A stretch of DNA of 64,000 nucleotides, taken from assembly GCF_002355595.1 (NCBI RefSeq), contig NZ_AP017422.1, forward strand, positions 7,072,823-7,136,822, read 5' to 3'. Positions 18,585 to 27,109 of this stretch are shown here, one piece after another (position 1 is the stretch's first letter; the number at the start of each line of letters is the position of its first letter). The notes under the pieces were generated by a model that was not told where the DNA came from, searched no databases, and worked only from the letters and a program-made list of their open reading frames with translations. This stretch comes from Filimonas lacunae (GTDB lineage Bacteria > Bacteroidota > Bacteroidia > Chitinophagales > Chitinophagaceae). The translations under genes and the position numbers were made by a program.

Positions 18585-19403
18585 TCAGTAATCCGTTTTC
18601 ACCTTTTTATCAAAGGGCAGTAATAACTGCTCTTTCAGATTGCCATCTTCCCTGCCGGTTAGTACGTCCAGACCGTATTGCAGTTTGTTAGTATCGGCAT
18701 TGGAATAGGTGCCGAAAAGTCTATCCCAGAATGAAAAGATGTTTCCATAGTTACTGTCGGTTTCGGGCCGCACATAATGATGATGTACCCGGTGCATGCC
18801 AGGTGTAACAATTACCAGTTTTATAAGACGATCTGCCCAACGAGGAAGCTTAATGTTAGCGTGGTTAAACTGGGAAAGCACTACTGATAAGGATTGATAT
18901 AACATCACCAACCAGATAGGAGCGCCGCTAACAAAAACGGCTATAATAGTAAACACGGCTCTGAAAACGCTTTCACCGGGGTGGTGGCGGTTAGCCGTGG
19001 TGGTGTCTACATATATATCAGAGTGGTGTACCATGTGAAATTTCCACATCCACTTTATTTTGTGTTCGATAAAATGCACGAGGTAAGCACCTACCAGGTC
19101 CAGCACCGGCAAACCAATCAGTAATGTTAACCATAAGGGAGAGTTGAGCCATTGCACCAGGCCAAAATGATGATTTACACACCAGTCACTGCTTAATACA
19201 ATTAGCAAGGCAAAACCAAAATTGATAATGATAGTGGTAAACGTGAAAAAGAAGTTGATACCTGCATGCCGCCATTTGTTATAAGTAAATGATACCAGCG
19301 GAATGGCTGATTCTATTAACCAGAAAAGGGTGATACCACCTGCCAGAATTAGCGCACGATGGGCAGAAGGTATGTGTGAGAAATATTGGGCTATTGTTTC
19401 CAT
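18585..19403 (-). CDS. Sterol desaturase / fatty acid hydroxylase family membrane protein
   Basis: 272 residues, four to five membrane segments and the di-iron histidine clusters of the family: HFIEHKIKWMWKFHMVHHSD (HxxxH then HxxHH), a later RHHPGE, and GMHRVHHHYVRPETDSNYGN. Such enzymes hydroxylate or desaturate lipids with an oxygen-activating non-heme di-iron centre; the substrate is unknown. It is downstream of dnaN but separated from it by a strong terminator, so transcription is probably independent. Confidence 0.93.
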   Translation of the reverse strand: METIAQYFSHIPSAHRALILAGGITLFWLIESAIPLVSFTYNKWRHAGINFFFTFTTIIINFGFALLIVLSSDWCVNHHFGLVQWLNSPLWLTLLIGLPVLDLVGAYLVHFIEHKIKWMWKFHMVHHSDIYVDTTTANRHHPGESVFRAVFTIIAVFVSGAPIWLVMLYQSLSVVLSQFNHANIKLPRWADRLIKLVIVTPGMHRVHHHYVRPETDSNYGNIFSFWDRLFGTYSNADTNKLQYGLDVLTGREDGNLKEQLLLPFDKKVKTDY

Positions 19404-19437
19404 GGCAAGCTTTTTACAGCTATACCAATTTACAAAA

Positions 19438-19462
19438 AAACTCCCGTTTGCGGCGGGAGTTT
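19438..19462 (-). terminator. Intrinsic terminator after dnaN
   Basis: CGGGAGTTT/AAACTCCCG, 9-bp stem with a 7-nt loop, and on the minus strand a run of seven T. It separates dnaN from the downstream hydroxylase-family gene. Confidence 0.8.
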
Positions 19463-19485
19463 CTTCTTATCAAAAAGTTGTATTC

Positions 19486-20601
19486 TTAGCTGTTTAACAT
19501 CAGTGGCATCACCAGCATCAGTAATTCTTCGTTTTCAGCCTGTTCGGTAGGTTTGATGATACCGGCTTTGGTAGAAGTAGATAATTCAATTTTTACTTCA
19601 TCGCTGTTGGCAGCGTTCAGCATTTCAATCAGGAACTTTGCGTTGAATGCAATCTGCAGGTCTTCACCATCATATTGACAGTTCATGCGTTCGTTACCTT
19701 CAAAGCTAAAGTCAACGTCCTGTGCAGCCAGTTGCAGTTCGCTTCCGCTAATGCTCAGGGCTACCTGGTTAGTGCTTTTGTTACTGAATACGCTTACACG
19801 ACGCAGTGCGCTTTGGAAATCAGCTTTGTTTACCAGCAGCTTATAAGGGTTATCGGTTGGGATAACTACTTTATAATCAGGGAAACGAGCGTCGATCAGG
19901 CGACAAATCAATTGGGTAGAACCGTGTGTAACAAACAGGTGGCTGGCGTTGTAGTTCAAAGTCAGCTCATCTTCGTTGTCTGGTAAAGCATTTTTCAACA
20001 GGTTCAAAGGCTTTTTAGGCGCAATGAAGCTATCCGCTTTAGGACAGGTAATGTTTGTTTTTTTATAGCGAACCAATCTGTGTGCATCTGTAGCTACAAA
20101 CTGGATAGCATCTTTATGTAATTCAAAGTAAACACCGGTCATTGCAGGACGCAGGTCATCGTTACTTACTGCAAACAAAGTTTTGTTGATGGCAGTTAAT
20201 AATGCGTGGCTGCTGATAGTAAAGCTGTTGGTATCATCTGCTACTGGCTCTTTCGGAAAATTGTCCGGGTTCTCGCCCATTACTTTGTACTTACCATTGT
20301 CGCTGGTAATTTCAATAGCGAAGTTTTTGTCGATACTGAAAGTAAGAGGTTGATCCGGGATATTTTTAAGAGAGTCTATCAGAATTTTTGCCGGGATACA
20401 CACTTTACCGTTTGCCTTACTTTCCACATCCATCTGCACCCGCATTACTGTTTCCAGGTCGGTGGCTACAATAGTCAGCTTTTTTTCCTCAATTTCAAAT
20501 AAGAAATCTTCCAGAATAGGCAGAACCGTATTAGAGTTAATTACCCCGCTGATTTGTTGTAAATGTTTCAATAATGAAGAAGACGATACAATAAATTTCA
20601 T
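19486..20601 (-). CDS. dnaN: DNA polymerase III beta subunit (sliding clamp)
   Basis: 371 residues, the normal clamp length. Starts MKFIVSSSSLLKHLQQISGVI and contains the three repeat domains, including EDFLFEIEEKKLTIVATDLE, GVYFELHKDAIQFVATDAHRL and the conserved C-terminal LVMPLMLN end. The ring clamps DNA polymerase and repair factors onto DNA. dnaA, recF and gyrB are not next to it, as is common in Bacteroidota. It is divergent from recX with an intergenic region holding its own promoter. Confidence 0.97.
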   Translation of the reverse strand: MKFIVSSSSLLKHLQQISGVINSNTVLPILEDFLFEIEEKKLTIVATDLETVMRVQMDVESKANGKVCIPAKILIDSLKNIPDQPLTFSIDKNFAIEITSDNGKYKVMGENPDNFPKEPVADDTNSFTISSHALLTAINKTLFAVSNDDLRPAMTGVYFELHKDAIQFVATDAHRLVRYKKTNITCPKADSFIAPKKPLNLLKNALPDNEDELTLNYNASHLFVTHGSTQLICRLIDARFPDYKVVIPTDNPYKLLVNKADFQSALRRVSVFSNKSTNQVALSISGSELQLAAQDVDFSFEGNERMNCQYDGEDLQIAFNAKFLIEMLNAANSDEVKIELSTSTKAGIIKPTEQAENEELLMLVMPLMLNS

Positions 20602-20629
20602 ACTGTCACTGCAATTTTTGAGTTGGCAA

Positions 20630-20663
20630 CAAACCTACAGCAAAAAAATTAATATACAGTCAA
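20630..20663 (-). promoter_or_regulatory. dnaN promoter
   Basis: On the minus strand TTG (20661-20663) is followed after 23 nt by TAGGTTTG (20630-20637), an exact -7 match. The start codon is 28 nt further on. Confidence 0.55.
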
Positions 20664-20757
20664 TAGAATTGCGTATAACCTGTATAAGTACGCGAATGTG
20701 AATTATTTGTACACCAAACGGGTCTGTTTTTAAGGAAATCCACAATTTTGCGGGGCT

Positions 20758-21255
20758 ATGCAGCCATTCCGTAACCACATATCAAAAGAAAAAGCTATAC
20801 CTAAGATCAGGCATTACTGTGCTTATCAGGAAAGAACCCACCAGGAAGTGAAAGAAAAACTATATGGTTTTGGACTTCGCAAAGATGATGTAGAGGAGAT
20901 ACTGTCGGGATTAATTGAAGAAGATTACTTAAATGAAGAGCGGTTTGCGTGCCAGTTTGCCGGAGGAAAGTTCCGCTTAAAAAAATGGGGTCGGGTTAAA
21001 ATAATGCACGAGCTGAAACAAAAAGGGGTAAGCAGTTATAATTTAAAGAAGGCATTGACTTCTATAGATGAAGATGATTACGCTGCCACGCTGCAGAAGC
21101 TGGCTATAGATAAGTGGGATAGTCTCAAAGGTGAGCAATATCTGAATCGCCAGGCAAAAGCTATCAGCTATCTTTTGCAAAAAGGTTATGAATTGCCGCT
21201 GGCTCAAAAAGCGGTAAAAGGTTGCCGTGAGGGTAACGATCCGGTAAATGATTAA
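20758..21255 (+). CDS. recX: RecX regulatory protein
   Basis: 165 residues made of three-helix repeats typical of RecX: AIPKIRHYCAYQERTHQEVKEKL, then VEEILSGLIEEDYLNEERFACQFAGGKFRLKKWG, then IMHELKQKGVSSYNLKKAL. RecX inhibits RecA filaments. It lies 1.3 kb upstream of recA, separated by an alcohol dehydrogenase gene on the same strand. Only 7 nt separate a weak -7-like CAATTTTG from the ATG. Confidence 0.93.
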   Translation: MQPFRNHISKEKAIPKIRHYCAYQERTHQEVKEKLYGFGLRKDDVEEILSGLIEEDYLNEERFACQFAGGKFRLKKWGRVKIMHELKQKGVSSYNLKKALTSIDEDDYAATLQKLAIDKWDSLKGEQYLNRQAKAISYLLQKGYELPLAQKAVKGCREGNDPVND

Positions 21256-21261
21256 ACATAT

Positions 21262-21269
21262 TACCTTCG
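21262..21269 (+). promoter_or_regulatory. Promoter -7 element of the KdnB-like gene
   Basis: TACCTTCG, 7 of 8 match to TAnnTTTG, 19 nt before the ATG at 21289. Confidence 0.4.
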
Positions 21270-21288
21270 CTGTTCTAATAAACTAGCT

Positions 21289-22368
21289 ATGGCACAGTTT
21301 CGAAACTTTAGAATGGTAAACTACGTGGTATACGGCAGAGGTTCGTTTAACCAATTAGACGATATCCTGTCACCACAGCGCAAGGGCGATGCGCCGATGA
21401 TTTTTTTCGTAGATGAATTTTTCAGAGATAACCAGGCTTTTCTTTCCCGTATTCCTTTACGCGGAAAAGATAAAGTAGTAATAATAGATGTAGAACACGA
21501 GCCTAAAACTTCGGGTGTTGACAAACTGCGTGATGAATTAAAAGCAGAGTTTGGTGAAGTAAGTGGTATTATAGGTATTGGTGGTGGTTCTGTAATGGAC
21601 ACTGCTAAAGCTGTTGCATTGATGATGACCAACCCCGGTTCGTCAGTTGATTACCAGGGGTGGGATCTGGTAAAAGTGCCAGGTGTGTACAAAGCGGGTA
21701 TTCCTACCATTGCCGGTACCGGTGCGGAAGTAAGCCGTACTTGTGTGCTTACTGGTCCTACCCGTAAATTGGGTATGAATTCTGACTTTACCACTTTCGA
21801 TCAGATTGTACTGGATCCGGAATTATGCAAAACCGTTCCTGACAACCAGCGTTTTTACACAGCTATGGATTGCTTTATCCATTGTGTGGAATCGTTAAAC
21901 GGAACTTACCTCAACGCTTTTAGCCAGAGCTATGGCGAAAAAGCCCAGGTATTGTGTGAAGAAGTGTTCCTGGACAAAGACCAGTGGGATGACGAGTGTG
22001 ACGAGAAACTGGTAATGGCTTCTTATGCCGGTGGTATGAGCATTGCCTACAGCCAGGTGGGCGTGGCACACGCAGTAAGTTATGGCCTGGCCTACGTGTT
22101 GGGTACCAAACATGGTATTGGTAACTGTATTGTATTTGACAAACTAGAAGAATATTATCCCGAAGGCGTTGAGAAATTCAAACGCATGGTGGAGAAGCAT
22201 AAAATAGAAATTCCGCAGGGAATTACTAAAGGACTTACTGAAGAGCAGTTTGAAAGCATGATCTCTGTATCGTTGGGTATGAAGCCTTTATGGGAGAATG
22301 CCTTGGGTAAAGACTGGGAAAAAATAATGACCCGCGAAAAATTACGCGCTTTATACGAGCGTTTATAA
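21289..22368 (+). CDS. Iron-containing alcohol dehydrogenase, KdnB-like (Kdo 8-oxidase family)
   Basis: 359 residues, a group III metal-dependent alcohol dehydrogenase. The nucleotide-binding half has GIIGIGGGSVMDTAKAVALM; the metal-binding half has TAMDCFIHCVESL, SQVGVAHAVSYGLAYVLG and HGIGNCIVFD, supplying the usual Asp/His/His ligands. Stretches such as VYGRGSFNQLDDIL, DYQGWDLVKVPGV and EEYYPEGVEKF recall KdnB of Shewanella, which oxidises C8 of Kdo for 8-amino-Kdo lipopolysaccharide. The KdnB assignment rests on remembered similarity and is moderate. The partner aminotransferase KdnA is not in the window. Confidence 0.8.
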   Translation: MAQFRNFRMVNYVVYGRGSFNQLDDILSPQRKGDAPMIFFVDEFFRDNQAFLSRIPLRGKDKVVIIDVEHEPKTSGVDKLRDELKAEFGEVSGIIGIGGGSVMDTAKAVALMMTNPGSSVDYQGWDLVKVPGVYKAGIPTIAGTGAEVSRTCVLTGPTRKLGMNSDFTTFDQIVLDPELCKTVPDNQRFYTAMDCFIHCVESLNGTYLNAFSQSYGEKAQVLCEEVFLDKDQWDDECDEKLVMASYAGGMSIAYSQVGVAHAVSYGLAYVLGTKHGIGNCIVFDKLEEYYPEGVEKFKRMVEKHKIEIPQGITKGLTEEQFESMISVSLGMKPLWENALGKDWEKIMTREKLRALYERL

Positions 22369-22401
22369 TTCATTACCAACATTTTAGTGAATAAAACGAC
22401 C

Positions 22402-22455
22402 AGCGGTAAACAGCAGGAATTTTTACTCCTTTTGTTTGCCGCTTTTTATTTTTTA
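22402..22455 (+). terminator. Intrinsic terminator after the KdnB-like gene
   Basis: AGCGGTAAACA (22402-22412) pairs with TGTTTGCCGCT (22433-22443) with one G-T pair, followed by TTTTATTTTTTAT. A 20-nt T-rich loop. Confidence 0.75.
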
Positions 22456-22474
22456 TCCTGTAAACTTTAGCATT

Positions 22475-22486
22475 ACTTACTATACG
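22475..22486 (+). promoter_or_regulatory. Element shared with the uvrB upstream palindrome
   Basis: ACTTACTATACG matches 11 of 12 bases of ACTTGCTATACG in front of uvrB (27907-27918). It lies 112 nt upstream of the recA ATG. A damage-responsive operator is conceivable; conservation in relatives is untested. Confidence 0.3.
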
Positions 22487-22559
22487 TGCCAAAAAAATTG
22501 GATAAAAAACTAAATAAGTTAGTGTTGATAATAAAATTATTGTACTTTTATGGCGTTGT

Positions 22560-22567
22560 TACATTTG
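22560..22567 (+). promoter_or_regulatory. Promoter -7 element of recA
   Basis: TACATTTG, exact TAnnTTTG, 31 nt before the recA ATG. A TTG lies 17 nt upstream, slightly short spacing. Confidence 0.5.
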
Positions 22568-22598
22568 ACAAACGAAAACACACTAAAACATACTTACT

Positions 22599-23642
22599 AT
22601 GTCTAATGCAGATAAACTGAAAGCGCTGAAATTAACAATTGACAAAATTGACAAGGATTTTGGAAAGGGCAGCGTAATGATGATGAATGAGCGTACTGAT
22701 AAGCAACTGGAAGTAGTTTCTACCGGTTCTATTGGTTTAGATATTGCGCTTGGCGTAGGCGGTTTACCTAAGGGAAGAATTATTGAAATATATGGCCCTG
22801 AATCTTCTGGTAAAACCACTTTATCTACACACGTAATTGCGGAAGCACAGAAAAAAGGTGGCATCTGCGCTATTATAGATGCGGAACATGCTTTTGACAG
22901 CGCTTATGCCAGAAAACTTGGCGTTGATGTAGACAGCCTGTTAATTTCCCAGCCCGATTATGGTGAGCAGGCGCTGGAAATTGCCGATCGTTTAATTTTA
23001 TCCGGTGCATTGGATGTAGTAGTAATTGATTCTGTTGCGGCGTTGGTTCCTAAAGGGGAACTGGAAGGCGAAATGGGCGACAGCAAAATGGGCTTACAGG
23101 CGCGTTTGATGTCTCAGGCGCTGCGTAAGTTAACCGCTACCATCAGCAAAACAGGTACGGTATGTATATTCATTAACCAGTTGCGTGAAAAAATCGGTGT
23201 TATGTTCGGTAACCCCGAAACTACTACCGGTGGTAACGCGCTTAAGTTCTACGCTTCTGTAAGGTTGGATATCCGTCGTTCTACTCAAATTAAAGATGGC
23301 GATGAAGCAGTAGGTAACCGCGTTAAAGTAAAAGTGGTTAAAAACAAAGTAGCTCCTCCATTCCGTAGCACCGAGTTCGATATCATCTTTGGTGAAGGTA
23401 TCAGCAAAGTAGGCGAAATCATCGACATGGGTGTTGAGCTGGGTATTGTTCAAAAAAGTGGTAGCTGGTTCAGCTACGAAAGCAATAAGTTAGGCCAGGG
23501 TCGTGATGCTGTGAAGCAGTTAATGCACGATAATCCAGAGCTGGCTGCAGAAATCGAAGGGAAAATAAGAGCCAAAGTGGCACAGGCCGCAGCTGGCATA
23601 GCAGAAGTAAAACCTGCTGTTGCTGAATCTGCAGAAGCCTAA
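22599..23642 (+). CDS. recA: RecA recombinase
   Basis: 347 residues. Walker [11 protein letters not shown] at about residue 67, Walker B region [18 protein letters not shown]-binding loop L1 [20 protein letters not shown] and L2 region [34 protein letters not shown] are intact. The C-terminus is A- and E-rich. RecA drives homologous recombination and the SOS response. Own promoter and terminator flank it, so it is a single-gene unit. Confidence 0.98.
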   Translation: MSNADKLKALKLTIDKIDKDFGKGSVMMMNERTDKQLEVVSTGSIGLDIALGVGGLPKGRIIEIYGPESSGKTTLSTHVIAEAQKKGGICAIIDAEHAFDSAYARKLGVDVDSLLISQPDYGEQALEIADRLILSGALDVVVIDSVAALVPKGELEGEMGDSKMGLQARLMSQALRKLTATISKTGTVCIFINQLREKIGVMFGNPETTTGGNALKFYASVRLDIRRSTQIKDGDEAVGNRVKVKVVKNKVAPPFRSTEFDIIFGEGISKVGEIIDMGVELGIVQKSGSWFSYESNKLGQGRDAVKQLMHDNPELAAEIEGKIRAKVAQAAAGIAEVKPAVAESAEA

Positions 23643-23687
23643 TCCATGGCGGTTGCCAAGTATATGTTTGGGGGTTTAGTAAGTATG

Positions 23688-23724
23688 AGCCATCCCGGGT
23701 CTCCGGGATGGCTATTTTATTTTT
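23688..23724 (+). terminator. recA terminator
   Basis: AGCCATCCCGG (23688-23698) and CCGGGATGGCT (23703-23713), a perfect 11-bp stem with loop GTCT and then ATTTTATTTTTA. Confidence 0.9.
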
Positions 23725-23731
23725 ACCTTTA
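23724..23731 (+). promoter_or_regulatory. Promoter -7 element of the Crp-family regulator gene, 7 nt before the ATG
   Basis: TACCTTTA, 7 of 8 match, overlapping the T-rich tail of the recA terminator. Confidence 0.35.
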
Positions 23732-23738
23732 ACGGGTT

Positions 23739-24317
23739 ATGTACGAACAACTTCGCCAGAACATTACCCGAAAAGTTTCTCTTACCAACAGTGAATTTGA
23801 ACAAATCGAAGCTGTGGTAAAACCGCTTTCTATCCGAAAGAAATCGCGTGTACTTACGGCCGGCGAAATATGTAACTACACCATTTTTGTAAACAAGGGC
23901 TGCCTGCGGTCGTTTTCTGTTAATTCCAAAGGGGTTGAATCTATTGTGCAGTTTGCTTTTGAAGATAACTGGATCAGCGATTTGTACAGTTATGTTTCAG
24001 AAGCGCCTTCGCTTCTACATATAGAAAGCGTGGAGGATTGTGACTTGTTACTGCTTTATAAAGAAGACATGGAAAACCTCTTCAACAAAATTCCTATGCT
24101 GGAACGTTGGAAGCGGTTATTACTACAAAATGCCTACGTGGCTGTACAGCGCAGGCTCAACTCCTCCCTTAGTGTTACTGCCGAAGAGCGGTATGCCGAA
24201 TTACTTCATTCCCATCCGGATATTGCCAATCGTGTACCCCTTATTCATATTGCTTCTTACCTCGGTATTACGCCTGAAAGCCTTAGCCGTATCAGGCGGC
24301 AGTTACTGACTAAATAG
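23739..24317 (+). CDS. Crp/Fnr family transcriptional regulator
   Basis: 192 residues. An N-terminal cyclic-nucleotide-binding-like beta barrel (about 20-115, KKSRVLTAGEICNYTIFVNKGCLRSF) is followed by a dimerisation helix and a short C-terminal helix-turn-helix (VPLIHIASYLGITPESLSRIRRQLL). The second half of the recognition motif SLSRIRR is standard for the family. No cluster cysteines of Fnr type are evident, so the ligand is unknown. Bacteroidota carry many such regulators. It is followed by mgsA 71 bp later, which may be a target. Confidence 0.9.
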   Translation: MYEQLRQNITRKVSLTNSEFEQIEAVVKPLSIRKKSRVLTAGEICNYTIFVNKGCLRSFSVNSKGVESIVQFAFEDNWISDLYSYVSEAPSLLHIESVEDCDLLLLYKEDMENLFNKIPMLERWKRLLLQNAYVAVQRRLNSSLSVTAEERYAELLHSHPDIANRVPLIHIASYLGITPESLSRIRRQLLTK

Positions 24318-24388
24318 CTCAAAATCCAATGCAGCTTTACTGCAATTTGAAGCAGATGTTACTATGTGGAAATATCTTATTATTGCGT

Positions 24389-24847
24389 ATGCCGAAAATT
24401 AAAAAACTAGCAATCAACAAAAGGATTGCCATGGTTGCGCATGATAACAGGAAAGCAGATTTGATAGAATGGGCTACTGCCAATAAAGAGCATTTGGCGC
24501 AGCATGATTTAATAGCTACAGGTACAACAGGTAAATTGCTGGAACAAATGCTGGGCGTACCGGTAAAGCGGGTACTAAGTGGTCCGCTGGGCGGTGACCA
24601 GCAGCTGGGGGCAATGATTGCAACGGGCGATATAGATGTAATGATCTTTTTCTGGGATCCGATGGAAGCGCAGCCGCACGATAGTGATGTAAAAGCATTG
24701 CTTCGTTTAGGAGTTGCCTGGAACATTCCTATGGCCATGGATAGGGCCACGGCAGATTTTCTTATGACCTCTCCTTACATGAAAAGTGAATATGAGGCTG
24801 ATGTGCCTGATTACACGGGTTATTTATCGAGGGGCATTCACACCTAA
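24389..24847 (+). CDS. mgsA: Methylglyoxal synthase
   Basis: 152 residues from ATG 24389, the same length as the E. coli enzyme. It converts dihydroxyacetone phosphate to methylglyoxal plus phosphate, an overflow valve of glycolysis. Signature residues: RIAMVAHDNRK, TGTTGKLLEQM, LSGPLGGDQQLGAMI (with the catalytic aspartate) and FFWDPMEAQPHDSDVKALLRL. The frame is open to 24329, but the extra 20 residues are not family-like. The next gene begins 13 nt after its stop. Confidence 0.96.
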   Translation: MPKIKKLAINKRIAMVAHDNRKADLIEWATANKEHLAQHDLIATGTTGKLLEQMLGVPVKRVLSGPLGGDQQLGAMIATGDIDVMIFFWDPMEAQPHDSDVKALLRLGVAWNIPMAMDRATADFLMTSPYMKSEYEADVPDYTGYLSRGIHT

Positions 24848-24860
24848 ATCTCAGCATAAA

Positions 24861-27104
24861 ATGAAACCCACAATTGTTACCGGTGCAATGGCAGGTTTAC
24901 TACTGATGAGTAGTGCAGCTTTAGCACAATCCAATACCAAACCGTTGGCAGGTTTTACCGAAAAAGCCAGCCAGACACAACTGCAAAACGAAGCGAGGTT
25001 CGACCAGCTGATCAGTGCAGATAATATTGGCAAAACCATTTACGAATTTTCTGCCCGTCCGCATCATATAGGTTCTGCTGCAGGTAAAGCAGTGGCCGGG
25101 AAAGTAGCGGCCCGGTTTAAGGAGTACGGTTTTACTGTCAATATTGAAACCTTCCAGGTTTTGTTTCCCACACCCAAAGTGCGTGAACTGGAATTAACCT
25201 ATCCCACCAAATACAAAGCAGTACTGAAAGAGCTGGCTGTAAAAGAAGATCCCAGTTCATCACAGGAAGGGCAATTGCCTACTTATAATGCCTGGGGTGC
25301 AGATGGGGATGTGAATGGAGAACTGGTGTTTGTAAACTATGGGCTGCCTTCTGACTATGAACAGCTGGAAAAGCTGGGCATTGATGTGAACGGCAAAATT
25401 GTAATAGCCAAATATGGCCGGTCCTGGCGTGGCATTAAACCTAAAATAGCGCAGGAACATGGCGCTATAGGTTGTATCATTTACTCCGATCCCAAAGATG
25501 ATGGGTATTACCAGGGCGAGGTGTATCCAAAAGGTGCTTTCAAAAATGAATATGGTGTGCAGCGTGGTTCGGTAATGGATATGGTAGTGTATCCCGGCGA
25601 CCCGCTTACTCCTAATATCGCTTCTACAGAAAATGCGCCCAGGCTGGAAAGATCTAAAGCAGCCAACTTATTAAAAATACCGGTACTGCCTATCAGCTAT
25701 CACGATGCTAAACCTTTATTGGAAGCATTGGGTGGCCCTGTGGCTCCGGAAGATTGGCGTGGTGCTTTGCCTATTACCTATCATGTAGGTCCGGGCAGCG
25801 CCAAAGTGCATTTACATGTAGAATGCGAATGGAAGCAAACACCCTGTTATGATGTTATTGCTACTATGCAGGGAGAGGCTTATCCTGATGAATGGGTAAT
25901 AAGAGGTAACCACCACGATGCCTGGGTAAATGGTGCTGCTGATCCGGTTAGTGGCCTGGCTGCTTTGCTGGAAGAAGCAAAAGCTATTGGACAACTGGTG
26001 AAACAAGGCTGGAAACCACAACGCACCCTGGTGTATTGTGCATGGGATGGAGAAGAGCCGGGTTTAATGGGTTCCACCGAATGGGTAGAAGCACACGCGG
26101 ATGAACTGGAACAAAAGGCAGTTATTTATATCAACACCGATGGCAATGGTCGCGGCTTTTTACAGGCTGGCGGTTCACATGCCCTGGAGCCTTTAATGGA
26201 TGATATTGCCAAAGCAGTGATTGATCCACAAACCAAAGTAAGTGTTTACGAACGTAGAAAGGCAAATGATATTATTAAAGCATCTACCCTTATTGCCCGT
26301 AAAGATGCGTTGGCTAAAAGATCACTCAGTTTAAGTGCGCTGGGTTCAGGTTCTGATTATACTTCTTTTCTGCAGCATGTGGGTGTGCCCAGTTTAAACC
26401 TGGAGTTTGGTGGAGAAGATGATGGCGGAGAGTATCATTCTATTTATGATTCCTACAGCAACTATGTACGTTTTAAAGATTCTGGCTTTTTATATGGAGC
26501 AGCGTTGGCACAAACTGCGGGTCGTGTAGCGTTGAGAATGGCAAATGCAGAAATCCTGCCTTTTAATTTCCGTACATTATATACAACCGTAAACGGATAT
26601 GTTACCGATCTAATGAGCCAGGTAGAACAGATGCGGGAAGCTACCAATGTAGAAAACCAGATACTACGTGGTCGTGCTTATAAACTGGCAGCTGATCCTA
26701 AAACGTTGAGTATTGCGCCAAAGCCAAAGGAGGAATTGCCTTATATGGATTTTTCGCCTTTGCAAAACGCCATGCAGGATTTTGATAAAGTAACCCGGCT
26801 GGCGGGAGATTCGTTGAGCAGGTTTTTGCTTACCACCAACGATCATGGGCCTATCAATAAATTATTATTCCAGGCAGAGCAACAGTTAATGAATCCGAAG
26901 GGATTGCCTAGCCGTCCCTGGTTTAAACATACTTTATATGCTCCCGGATTTTATACGGGCTATGGTGTAAAAACAATGCCGGGTATACGGGAAGCTATAG
27001 AACAGCGTAAGTGGAATCAGGCGCAGGAACAAATTAATTTGGCTGCCGATGCCATTCGCCAGCTGGCTGATCATTTATACCTGCTGGCAAAACTGGCGGG
27101 CTAA
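24861..27104 (+). CDS. M28 family zinc aminopeptidase with PA and dimerisation domains (glutamate carboxypeptidase II-like)
   Basis: 747 residues from ATG 24861, chosen because it begins the signal peptide (TGAMAGLLLMSSAALAQ). Then a PA domain (about 120-300), the M28 catalytic domain with binuclear zinc residues in NHHDAWVNGAADPVSG, WDGEEPGLMGSTEW, INTDGNGRG and GGEYHSIYDSY, and a C-terminal transferrin-receptor-like dimerisation domain. This is the GCPII/NAALADase layout; exported peptidase of the periplasm or surface. The upstream 25 codons overlap mgsA and are not used. Convergent with rpiA. Confidence 0.93.
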   Translation: MKPTIVTGAMAGLLLMSSAALAQSNTKPLAGFTEKASQTQLQNEARFDQLISADNIGKTIYEFSARPHHIGSAAGKAVAGKVAARFKEYGFTVNIETFQVLFPTPKVRELELTYPTKYKAVLKELAVKEDPSSSQEGQLPTYNAWGADGDVNGELVFVNYGLPSDYEQLEKLGIDVNGKIVIAKYGRSWRGIKPKIAQEHGAIGCIIYSDPKDDGYYQGEVYPKGAFKNEYGVQRGSVMDMVVYPGDPLTPNIASTENAPRLERSKAANLLKIPVLPISYHDAKPLLEALGGPVAPEDWRGALPITYHVGPGSAKVHLHVECEWKQTPCYDVIATMQGEAYPDEWVIRGNHHDAWVNGAADPVSGLAALLEEAKAIGQLVKQGWKPQRTLVYCAWDGEEPGLMGSTEWVEAHADELEQKAVIYINTDGNGRGFLQAGGSHALEPLMDDIAKAVIDPQTKVSVYERRKANDIIKASTLIARKDALAKRSLSLSALGSGSDYTSFLQHVGVPSLNLEFGGEDDGGEYHSIYDSYSNYVRFKDSGFLYGAALAQTAGRVALRMANAEILPFNFRTLYTTVNGYVTDLMSQVEQMREATNVENQILRGRAYKLAADPKTLSIAPKPKEELPYMDFSPLQNAMQDFDKVTRLAGDSLSRFLLTTNDHGPINKLLFQAEQQLMNPKGLPSRPWFKHTLYAPGFYTGYGVKTMPGIREAIEQRKWNQAQEQINLAADAIRQLADHLYLLAKLAG

Positions 27105-27109
27105 CAATA

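Noticed and set aside
24786-24860. 25-codon extension of the M28 peptidase into mgsA
   Set aside because: A clean signal peptide begins at 24861, and the extension overlaps the end of mgsA.
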